Under the pieces are notes generated by a model. The model was not told the DNA's origin, searched no databases, and worked only from the letters and a program-made list of their open reading frames with translations. The position numbers and the translations under genes are program-made. This document shows positions 6,347 to 11,576 of a stretch of DNA of 17,576 nucleotides, in pieces; within the stretch, counting starts at the first letter, position 1, and every line of letters starts with the position of its first letter. The stretch is from JAJPJX01 sp964568355. Its GTDB lineage: Bacteria; Acidobacteriota; Terriglobia; Bryobacterales; Bryobacteraceae. Location: NCBI GenBank assembly GCA_964568355.1, contig CAZMRK010000067.1:1-17576 (forward strand), written 5' to 3'.

Positions 6347-7063
6347 TTGAGTTCCATTTATCTCTTCCGGCATGGGCAAGCCGGGTTACGCCACCACTAC
6401 GACACGCTCTCGGAAACGGGGTGTGAGCAGGCCTATTTATTGGGCAGGTATCTCACCGCCCGGAATCTGCGCTTCGACGCGGTCTATGTGGGAGGTCTTT
6501 CGCGGCAGCAGCAGACCGCCGCCGGGGTGCGCCGGGCCTATCGCGAGGCGGGCGTGGAACTGCCTGAGCCGGTCGTGGACCCGGCCTGGAGCGAGTTCGA
6601 CATGACAGGTGTTTTCGACGAAGTGGCGCCGCTGATGAGCGCCGAAGACGCCGGCTTTCGCCGCCTCTACGAGGAGGTTCTGGAACAGCTCACGGACGCG
6701 AAATCCTCGGTTCACCGGGACTGGACGCACTGCGACACGCTGGTAATGCAAGCCTGGATGGCGGGGCGCTATCCAACCAGGGCCGAACCGTGGAGCATCT
6801 TCCACGAGCGCGTGAAAGAAAACGTGGCCCGGATGAGCGCGCGTTCGCCCCGAGAGAGAATTGCCGTGTTCACGTCGGCCATGCCCATCGCAATCTGGGT
6901 GGGCTTGTCGCTGGGAATCAATCGCAGCAAGTTGATGCAACTGGCCGGAGTCATGTACAACTCGGCGATCACCACCATGCGCCTGGTGGACGGCGAATTG
7001 ACCATGTTTACCTACAACGGCGTCCCGCACTTGCAGGACGCGCGCCTGCGAACATTCCGCTGA
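6347..7063 (+). CDS. Histidine-phosphatase-superfamily protein lacking the canonical second histidine
   Basis: A phosphoglycerate-mutase-fold protein of 238 residues. The N terminus carries the phosphorylated-histidine motif FRHGQAG (residues 7-13) after the first strand. An arginine in GLSRQQQTA matches the second pocket residue, and SEFDMTG is in the region of the general acid. The C-terminal strand that usually reads V-x-H-G-G reads FTSAMPIAIWVG here, so the second catalytic histidine is replaced. The start is TTG at 6347, immediately before SSIYLFRHG; the next in-frame start would remove the active site. It lies 3 bp after the kinase stop, so the two are almost certainly co-transcribed. 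It may be a phosphatase with altered chemistry, or a binding or regulatory relative. The superfamily call is firm; the activity is uncertain. Confidence 0.88.
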   Translation: MSSIYLFRHGQAGLRHHYDTLSETGCEQAYLLGRYLTARNLRFDAVYVGGLSRQQQTAAGVRRAYREAGVELPEPVVDPAWSEFDMTGVFDEVAPLMSAEDAGFRRLYEEVLEQLTDAKSSVHRDWTHCDTLVMQAWMAGRYPTRAEPWSIFHERVKENVARMSARSPRERIAVFTSAMPIAIWVGLSLGINRSKLMQLAGVMYNSAITTMRLVDGELTMFTYNGVPHLQDARLRTFR

Positions 7064-7102
7064 AACGGCGACGCCCGGGCGCCAGTACCACTGTGTGACA
7101 AA

Positions 7103-7190
7103 GTGGGGTAGGCTTCAGCCTGCGCGCCGGTTTGAACCGGCGCCTGGTTTGCCGGACTGAAGTCCGGCGCCGGCTGAAAGCCGGCCCCAC
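7103..7190. repeat. Multi-hairpin intergenic repeat bounded by GTGGGG/CCCCAC
   Basis: An 88-bp element enclosed by GTGGGG (7103-7108) and CCCCAC (7185-7190). It holds four consecutive near-perfect palindromes: AGGCTTCAGCCT (7110-7121), GCGCCGGTT-TG-AACCGGCGC (7124-7143), GCCGGACT-GA-AGTCCGGC (7151-7168) and GCCGGCT-GAA-AGCCGGC (7169-7185). All centres read TTCA or TGAA. It occupies most of the first 130 bp after the phosphatase-like gene. There is no coding potential, and the design matches 15380-15425. Confidence 0.8.
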
Positions 7191-7228
7191 AAGGCCGGGC
7201 ATCTTAGCTGCCATTTTTATAACACGGT

Positions 7229-7338
7229 AGGACTAGTGACCGCAAAATCTATTCCTTTCCGCTTGTGGTTCAGTGCCGGAACCGAGCCGCGCGCGTAAGC
7301 AAGCGGACGAACCGAATCATCCAGTCACAGGACTAGTG
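7229..7338. repeat. 10-bp direct repeat pair flanking a 90-bp segment
   Basis: AGGACTAGTG occurs at 7229-7238 and again at 7329-7338, exactly 100 bp apart. The 90-bp interior contains the repeat at 7259-7306. The second copy covers the stop codon (TAG, minus strand) of the regulatory-like-domain gene. The arrangement resembles a target-site duplication around a small insertion, but it could be chance. Confidence 0.5.
7259..7306 (-). repeat. Dispersed intergenic repeat, left-half copy
   Basis: Bounded by the 7-bp inverted repeat CCGCTTG (7259-7265) and CAAGCGG (7300-7306). Read on the minus strand it begins CCGCTTGCTTACGCGCGCGG and matches the left half of the 15302-15358 element at about 28 of 31 positions by eye. 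It lies inside the 10-bp direct repeats. Confidence 0.6.
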
Positions 7339-9084
7339 CGTAGAAGCCGATTGCGTGGAGGAACTGTCGGCCGGGATGAGTTTGAGTTGCACGCTCTCCT
7401 TGCCGTTGGATCTCATGCTCACCGATGCGCCGCGGTCTTCGACCGGTTTGACGAAATCCGGATCCATGTACGCCCCGAATTCCACATCCTCCCAGGCGTA
7501 GAGCTTGTACTCGCCCGGCGCCACGTTCTTGATAGTGTAGTGCCCGTATTGGTCCGTAGAGGAGGTTTTGTAAAGTTCCTGGCGCTTGCGCAGTTTTTCG
7601 TCGCTGGGGATCAGGACCACGGTGCCGACCTGCGCAGGCTGCTGCTTGCCATTCACCACCACACCTTCCACCTGGCCGGCATCGGAGCCCAGGACGAGGG
7701 TGATCGCACCCGGCGAGCCTTGCGTCAAATCGATTCCCGTCTCGATGGCCTCGTTCTCACCGGCGCGCACGGATTTCAGATACAGGCCGTCCGGGAGGCC
7801 ATAGGTCTGAATATCGAAGACATCCGGGCTGACCAGCGGGATCGTGAAGGTGCCATCTTCTTTCACCTGGCCATCAGCGGAGCCTCCAAAAAAGAGCTCA
7901 TCGCCATGTGGACGCAACACTAAGCGGATATCGGACAGTTTGGCGTCATTTTGGCCCTCGACACGAACCTGGCCGGTGACCTCCACCGCTGCCTGGATCG
8001 TGACGGCCAGGTCGTCGATGTTGTTGCTGCCGACCTCCACACGCTGGCGCGTAGAGTAATTGCGTCCGCCGTCGAAGAACATCGTCGAGAGGATATAGGA
8101 TCCCGGAGCCACTCCGCGGATCTCAAAACGCCCGGACGGATCCGGCATGGTGGGCCGCTGCATGCCCATAAAACTGAATCCTTCGCGCGGCATGAGCCAA
8201 AGTTGAAGATTGCGGGGCTTGTCTCCACTGGTAAGGACGACGTGGCCGCGGACGCGAACGGTCCTGGCGCGGGACAGAGCGAGGTCCATGCCGCGCATCT
8301 GGGCGCCCGGCAGCACCTCCAGGAGCGATGCGGAAGCGGGATCGGTCGAGCCTGGATAGTAAGTCGGGACATAACCTTCCTCGGGAGCGGGGTTGGCGGA
8401 ACGGTCGACCGTTGGCATGGACATCTCCCGCAGCGTGGCGCTGAGGTAATAGCGCCCGGGGGCCAGGCCAAACATGCGATATTCGCCCAAGTCATTGGTC
8501 GTGGCAACCCCGCCGGGCATTAATCGCTTCTTGCCCTGAATATAGCTGTTTCTCAAAGCTTGCACCTGGACGGAAGCGACCGGTTCTCCGTCCTCATCCA
8601 GAACGCGGCCGGTGATCACAGCGTGCGGCGTCATCCGAAAGTTGACGTCCTTGACCTTTTGTCCCGGAGCCAGGGTCAATACGGTGCCGGGGCGTCCAGG
8701 CCCGCGGGAACCATAGGACATATTTACAAAGCCAGTGCGCTGGACATTTACCCGATATCTTCCCGGATCGATGTCTTTCATGGCGAAATGTCCGGAGACA
8801 TCCGTAGTCGTGCTGTAACCGGGAGTAAACATCACTCCGGGCTGTGGGTCGGCGCGTTGAAGTTGGATGCTCGCCTTTTTCACCGGAGCACCAGTGGCGG
8901 CGTTGACGACTTGGCCTTCCACGCTGCCAGGATCGCCCGCCGGAGCCCGTGTGTCGGGCGTATTGGCCTGCGGCGAGGAAGGTTGAGGCATTAGAATCGG
9001 ACCTGCCTGGCTGCTGCTGGTCCCCACGATCTGTGAGGCGCTCAGCGCCAGCGGAAGAAGTAAGACGGACAGCCAAGTCTTCAT
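7333..9084 (-). CDS. Exported protein of tandem carboxypeptidase-regulatory-like domains
   Basis: A secreted or surface protein of 583 residues with no visible enzyme domain. A signal peptide (MKTWLSVLLLPLALSASQIV) precedes a low-complexity linker rich in Ser, Pro, Gln and Thr. Roughly five repeated beta-sandwich units follow. They begin GSVEGQVVNAATGAPV, AVITGRVLDEDGEPV, VRVRGHVVLTSGDKP, VEVTGQVRVEGQND and GQVEGVVVNGKQQPA. Several end in the typical G-x-Y/F-x-[IM]-x-x-[IV]-x-P/D-G-x-Y pattern (GHYTIKNVAPGEYKLYAWED, GEYRMFGLAPGRYYL). This is the CarboxypepD_reg-like fold, common in Acidobacteriota. I prefer ATG at 9084 over TTG at 9096: GGAGGA (9089-9094) sits 4 bases upstream of 9084 and overlaps the alternative start. 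It stands alone, divergent from cytochrome c. Its binding partner is unknown. Confidence 0.88.
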   Translation of the reverse strand: MKTWLSVLLLPLALSASQIVGTSSSQAGPILMPQPSSPQANTPDTRAPAGDPGSVEGQVVNAATGAPVKKASIQLQRADPQPGVMFTPGYSTTTDVSGHFAMKDIDPGRYRVNVQRTGFVNMSYGSRGPGRPGTVLTLAPGQKVKDVNFRMTPHAVITGRVLDEDGEPVASVQVQALRNSYIQGKKRLMPGGVATTNDLGEYRMFGLAPGRYYLSATLREMSMPTVDRSANPAPEEGYVPTYYPGSTDPASASLLEVLPGAQMRGMDLALSRARTVRVRGHVVLTSGDKPRNLQLWLMPREGFSFMGMQRPTMPDPSGRFEIRGVAPGSYILSTMFFDGGRNYSTRQRVEVGSNNIDDLAVTIQAAVEVTGQVRVEGQNDAKLSDIRLVLRPHGDELFFGGSADGQVKEDGTFTIPLVSPDVFDIQTYGLPDGLYLKSVRAGENEAIETGIDLTQGSPGAITLVLGSDAGQVEGVVVNGKQQPAQVGTVVLIPSDEKLRKRQELYKTSSTDQYGHYTIKNVAPGEYKLYAWEDVEFGAYMDPDFVKPVEDRGASVSMRSNGKESVQLKLIPADSSSTQSASTH

Positions 9085-9088
9085 GTCT

Positions 9089-9094
9089 TCCTCC
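9089..9094 (-). promoter_or_regulatory. Shine-Dalgarno GGAGGA fixing the start at 9084
   Basis: GGAGGA on the minus strand ends 4 bases before ATG 9084-9082. It overlaps the alternative in-frame TTG at 9096-9094, so the ATG is the real start. Confidence 0.75.
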
Positions 9095-9159
9095 AAAAGG
9101 AAAGATGTTTCTTAGTGTACCTCGCGCCCTGAGTTGTAAGTTGGTGGAAAAAGCCCGGC

Positions 9160-9183
9160 GGCGGACGCCCAAGTCCGTCCGCC
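9160..9183. repeat. 8-bp inverted repeat in the divergent region upstream of the regulatory-like-domain gene
   Basis: GGCGGACG (9160-9167) and CGTCCGCC (9176-9183) flank the octamer CCCAAGTC. The hairpin lies 76-99 bp upstream of the start at 9084 and is not followed by a T-run. It could be a protein-binding palindrome or a relative of the other GC-rich hairpins. Confidence 0.4.
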
Positions 9184-9206
9184 CAGGCCCGGCTCGGCCC
9201 GAGTGT

Positions 9207-9263
9207 TGAAAATCGTTGCAGTCCGGCCTGCATGGGCGTATTCTGAAATGTAGAAGATTTTCA
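9207..9263 (+). promoter_or_regulatory. Candidate cytochrome c promoter bracketed by an inverted repeat
   Basis: A -35 TTGCAG (9216-9221) and a -10 TATTCT (9239-9244) are separated by 17 bp. They are enclosed by a perfect 8-bp inverted repeat, TGAAAATC (9207-9214) and GATTTTCA (9256-9263). The downstream arm lies just past the expected transcription start. The hexamers are only moderate matches. Regulation by a protein bound to the arms is inference. Confidence 0.4.
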
Positions 9264-9292
9264 TACCTGAAATGCTCGGTTAAGGAGGGCAA

Positions 9293-9799
9293 ATGAAGTG
9301 GCTGGCTGTATTGGTGGCCGCTGCTGCGCCGATCGCGGCTCTGAATAGCGCCGGCATTCCGGCGCAGGCCGAACGGGGGCAGACCCTGTTTTATGGCGAA
9401 GCCAAGTGCGGGTCCTGTCACGCACTGAAAGGCAAGGGTACGGCGGTGGGTCCGAACCTGGTCAACATTGCGCGAATCCCGCCGCGGGCGATCGCGATGT
9501 CGGTCCGCTCCACACGCACGCAATATGTGCAGGCAGTCAAGGTCAAGGGAAAAGAAGAATTCCCGGGGATGAAATCCTCCGAAGAAGGCAATACCGTCCA
9601 ATTCTATAACCTGGCGGCGAATCCGCCCGAGTTAGTGAAACTGGATAAATCCGAATTCACGGCGACCGACAATCAGACCTGGAAGCATCCGCCCGCATCG
9701 GCGAAGCTGTCCAACGAGCACCTGGCCGATATTATCGCCTTTATCCGATGGGCGTCTTTCGGCGACAAAACCGAGATCGATCCGAGCGAAGCGCAGTAA
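9293..9799 (+). CDS. Exported monohaem cytochrome c
   Basis: A small periplasmic electron-transfer protein of 168 residues. A signal peptide (MKWLAVLVAAAAPIAAL) precedes the mature start ERGQTLFYGEAKCGSCH. The haem-attachment motif CGSCH is at residues 39-43, followed by LKGKGTAVGPNLVNIA, a standard class I arrangement. The sixth ligand is not certain; Met93 in EEFPGMKSS is the best candidate. The C-terminal helix LSNEHLADIIAFIRWAS is the usual closing helix. A strong AAGGAGG lies just before the ATG. It resembles the haem-binding domains attached to dehydrogenases in Planctomycetes and Acidobacteriota, but no dehydrogenase adjoins it. The next gene, 92 bp downstream, is on the same strand and could be co-transcribed. 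The redox partner is unknown. Confidence 0.88.
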   Translation: MKWLAVLVAAAAPIAALNSAGIPAQAERGQTLFYGEAKCGSCHALKGKGTAVGPNLVNIARIPPRAIAMSVRSTRTQYVQAVKVKGKEEFPGMKSSEEGNTVQFYNLAANPPELVKLDKSEFTATDNQTWKHPPASAKLSNEHLADIIAFIRWASFGDKTEIDPSEAQ

Positions 9800-9891
9800 C
9801 TGACCGCAGTCCGCGCCAGAGAAAGCGATCCGGCCACGCGTGCTTGCCGGGGTTCCGGTTTGGCGGTAAGCTCCGAAGTAGGAGCACTCCT

Positions 9892-10593
9892 ATGAGACTG
9901 CTAGGGCGGGTGGCATTGTGCTGCCTGCTGGCAACCGGACTATGGGCGCAGCACCGGGGCGGCGGGGGAGGCTTTCGCGGTGCGGGTGGCTTTCATGGAG
10001 CGCGTGGCTTTCGCGGTGGATCCGTCCGCGGCGGTTACGGCGGCGGTTGGGTAGGACGCGGACCGGGCTATCACTCCGGATTCTCTTCTTTCTATCGCTC
10101 GCGAGGATTTTACGGCCGGTGGGGTGGCTTTCGCGGCCGGGCTTACGTGTATCCCTATTTCGGAATCGGCGCGTGGTGGCCCACCTATGGCTATGGCTCC
10201 TACTGGGGCTCGTATTGGAGTGATGCCGGCTATGACCCCGGCTACTACGCCGCCCCGTCCTATGCTGATCCCAGCCCCAACATCACCGTGGTGTATCCGG
10301 AGCAGCCTGCCCAGGCGCAGACCATCGTAACGGTACCGGCCGCTTACCCCGTGTACGCGCCTCCTGCTTCGACGGCGGCTCCCGCGCCGCAAAACTCCGC
10401 TTCCCCGATCTACTTAATCGCATTTGGAGACAGGACGATCCGCGCGGCCCTCGCCTACTCGGTCCGCGGCGATACGCTGTCCTATATCGACCTGGATCAC
10501 AAGACGAACCAGGTTCCGCTCAGTAAGATCGACCGCGGTTTCAGCCTGCAGTTGAACCGGGAGCGGCGAGTACCATTCCAATTGCCGGAATAA
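9892..10593 (+). CDS. Secreted Gly/Tyr/Trp-rich protein with a conserved C-terminal domain
   Basis: Not a recognised named family; 233 residues from ATG 9892. AGGAG at 9880-9884 stands 7 bases upstream, and the frame upstream of this runs into the cytochrome gene. A signal peptide (MRLLGRVALCCLLATGLWAQ) is followed by a low-complexity region of about 90 residues, first Gly/Arg/Phe repeats (GGFRGAGGFHGARGFRGG), then Tyr/Trp/Gly (YGYGSYWGSYWS). A Pro/Ala linker leads to an ordered C-terminal domain of about 65 residues containing IYLIAFGDRTIRAALAY and the YIDLDHKTNQVPLSKIDR segment. The C terminus has alternating beta character, suggesting a small beta domain. The composition fits an extracellular or outer-surface protein. 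It ends 2 bp before a convergent gene. Confidence 0.75.
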   Translation: MRLLGRVALCCLLATGLWAQHRGGGGGFRGAGGFHGARGFRGGSVRGGYGGGWVGRGPGYHSGFSSFYRSRGFYGRWGGFRGRAYVYPYFGIGAWWPTYGYGSYWGSYWSDAGYDPGYYAAPSYADPSPNITVVYPEQPAQAQTIVTVPAAYPVYAPPASTAAPAPQNSASPIYLIAFGDRTIRAALAYSVRGDTLSYIDLDHKTNQVPLSKIDRGFSLQLNRERRVPFQLPE

Positions 10594-10595
10594 CG

Positions 10596-10820
10596 CTACT
10601 CCTGGCCGGCGTCGGGCCTGGAGGGACAGTAGGAATCCTCTGGAAGCTCCGGCGCCTCGCTTCCCTCCTCCGTTTCCGAAAGCCTGACGACATCCTCCCC
10701 TTCCTGGTCGGGAAGGCGGAAAGGGGGACGTTTGCCCTTGCGGCGGCGCGCGGCATCCGGCAGTTCCTGGTGGCCGGACAGGGCGGAGGAAGTGACGGAG
10801 TCCACGCGGAAATCGTCCAT
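10596..10820 (-). CDS. Small hypothetical charged protein (74 aa)
   Basis: Not recognised. The start is fixed by a strong Shine-Dalgarno, AGGAGGT, six bases upstream of ATG 10820. The frame itself stays open to 11177 in the shadow of the upstream gene. The protein begins MDDFRVDSVTSSALSGHQEL, has a basic patch (ARRRKGKRPP) and then a strongly acidic tail (QEGEDVVRLSETEEGSEAPELPED). It has no signal peptide or membrane helix, and its composition predicts disorder. It lies 55 bp downstream of the 137-residue gene on the same strand and probably shares its transcript. The alternating basic and acidic blocks could mediate protein or nucleic-acid contacts, but no function can be assigned. The supporting evidence is the ribosome site and the tight packing against the 9892-10593 stop. 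Confidence 0.6.
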   Translation of the reverse strand: MDDFRVDSVTSSALSGHQELPDAARRRKGKRPPFRLPDQEGEDVVRLSETEEGSEAPELPEDSYCPSRPDAGQE

Positions 10821-10826
10821 GAATCG

Positions 10827-10833
10827 ACCTCCT
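10827..10833 (-). promoter_or_regulatory. Shine-Dalgarno AGGAGGT fixing the start at 10820
   Basis: A seven-base anti-Shine-Dalgarno match on the minus strand, six bases before ATG 10820-10818. It is the main evidence that the 74-residue reading frame is a gene and that translation does not begin further upstream. Confidence 0.7.
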
Positions 10834-10875
10834 GATCCGATGGTGTAGCGGAGTGAAAGGCCGAAGTAAAGCCCC

Positions 10876-11289
10876 CTACATGGGCGGAGAGGCGTATTTG
10901 CGAAGAATCCGGCTCTGATAGCGGGCAGCAGGGGGAGCCGGTTCCACCCATTCCCGGCGGTGCATCTCGTGCAGCATGTCGGCGACATGCAAGGCCGCGG
11001 GGTCGAAACCTCGCAATTCGAGCAGGCGGCGGATCTCCGGCAGCCGGTTCTCGTAGGCCGGAAACTCCACGAGAGTGACGGGCTCGATCTCTTCGCTGCC
11101 ATCGGCATAGCGATAGATCGACTGGGCGTCGTGATAGATCTGCGGATTAATGGGGAAATCCAGGCAGGCCAGCGCATCCAGAATGGCTTCCAGACGGCGC
11201 GGCTCTACCGGAACGGAAACGGCAACCAGCGTACCTTCCCTGCCGGTCAGCACAGGTTGGCTGGCTGCAAAACTCGGCCAGACGCTCAT
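10876..11289 (-). CDS. Hypothetical protein (137 aa)
   Basis: Not recognised. Translation starts at ATG 11289 behind GGAGGA four bases upstream. The protein is soluble, with no signal peptide or membrane helix. It opens with MSVWPSFAASQPVLTGREG, then a beta-like VAVSVPVEPRRLEAILDALA segment that reads like a beta-alpha unit. Next come INPQIYHDAQSIYRYADGSEE and VTLVEFPAYENRLPEIRRLL, and a helical end with DMLHEMHRREWV. The VSVPVEPRRLEAILDALA and VTLVEFPAYENRLPEIRRLL segments both suggest a strand followed by a helix, so an alpha/beta ferredoxin-like or ACT-like fold is possible; this is speculation. It is the first gene after an unusual leader with an intrinsic terminator, so its expression may be controlled by attenuation. 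The 74-residue gene follows after 55 bp. Confidence 0.7.
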   Translation of the reverse strand: MSVWPSFAASQPVLTGREGTLVAVSVPVEPRRLEAILDALACLDFPINPQIYHDAQSIYRYADGSEEIEPVTLVEFPAYENRLPEIRRLLELRGFDPAALHVADMLHEMHRREWVEPAPPAARYQSRILRKYASPPM

Positions 11290-11320
11290 TGTTCCTCCAG
11301 CATCCGGCGGGTGGCCCTAA

Positions 11321-11352
11321 AAGAAAAAACCCTGGGCCAAAGGCACCAGGGT
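11321..11352 (-). terminator. Intrinsic terminator in the leader of the 137-aa gene
   Basis: On the minus strand ACCCTGG-T-GCC-TTT-GGC-CCAGGGT forms a 10-bp stem with a single bulged base and a three-base loop. It is followed at once by six Ts and then CTTTT. This is a textbook intrinsic terminator for minus-strand transcription. It lies 32 bp before the start codon at 11289 and downstream of the promoter at 11452-11480. The neighbouring gene upstream is divergent, so no other transcript needs it. The opposite strand has no T-run. Confidence 0.75.
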
Positions 11353-11445
11353 CGAATTTCGAACGGACCGACTCGCCTTTAGCACTTTTTAGCGTGGTTG
11401 CAATTAGCCGGGCCCGGCGGTCGAGCCCTAAATCAATCCACGTAC
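11321..11445 (-). ncRNA. Structured leader (riboswitch/attenuator) or small RNA, class unknown
   Basis: From the predicted start near 11445, about 125 nt are transcribed before the terminator. A 9-bp stem with one bulged A pairs TCGACCGCC (11424-11416) with GGCG-A-GTCGG (11377-11368). It encloses a loop with the 12-base palindrome GCCGGGCCCGGC and the AATTGCAACCACGCT and AAAAAGTGCTAAA stretches. After the terminator stem, TGGCCC within its 3' arm can instead pair with GGGCCA downstream (11338-11333 with 11317-11312), a mutually exclusive fold. This supports either an attenuated leader or a stand-alone small RNA. I could not match it to a riboswitch class I know. Confidence 0.45.
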
Positions 11446-11451
11446 ATCTCC

Positions 11452-11480
11452 AGTATATCTCCCGAAGTTGCCAAAATCAA
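11452..11480 (-). promoter_or_regulatory. Sigma70-type promoter for the leader and minus-strand pair
   Basis: On the minus strand -35 TTGATT (11480-11475), a 17-bp spacer and -10 TATACT (11457-11452). Four and five of six bases match consensus. Transcription is expected to start near 11445. Confidence 0.6.
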
Positions 11481-11518
11481 TACATTTTTACAGGCGTCTG
11501 AGAAACCCCTCGGAATGG

Positions 11519-11555
11519 GCATGATCTTGCGCCGGTTTCGGGATCATGCTAGGCT
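11519..11555 (+). promoter_or_regulatory. Peroxiredoxin promoter with overlapping inverted repeat
   Basis: A -35 TTGCGC (11527-11532) and a -10 TAGGCT (11550-11555) are 17 bp apart. A perfect 8-bp inverted repeat, GCATGATC (11519-11526) and GATCATGC (11542-11549), exactly brackets the -35 and the spacer and abuts the -10. The placement would allow a repressor or redox regulator to block the polymerase. The hexamers are weak matches but equal the -10 used at 12516-12521. Confidence 0.45.
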
Positions 11556-11576
11556 CAACGTCATCACCGGAGGAGT

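Noticed and set aside
7103..7190. Intrinsic terminator or CRISPR array
   Set aside because: The hairpins lack a T-run, and the palindromes differ in sequence with no regular spacers, so neither label fits.
9880..9891. Hairpin hiding the ribosome site of the Gly-rich protein
   Set aside because: AGGAG-CA-CTCCT would need a two-base loop; the remaining four-base stem is too weak to matter.
11350..11370. tRNA or tmRNA T-arm
   Set aside because: GTTCGAAATTC looks like a T-loop, but no flanking 5-bp stem, acceptor arm or anticodon arm can be formed.
11376..11400. CIRCE (HrcA) heat-shock operator
   Set aside because: Only one half-site resembling TTAGCACT is present; the inverted second half at the right spacing is missing, and the neighbouring genes are not chaperones.
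11353..11445. Assignment of the leader to c-di-GMP-I, SAM-II or another known riboswitch class
   Set aside because: Short stretches (TTGCAA, GCTAAAAAG) recall SAM-II, but the order of conserved elements and the pseudoknot pairing could not be reproduced by hand.
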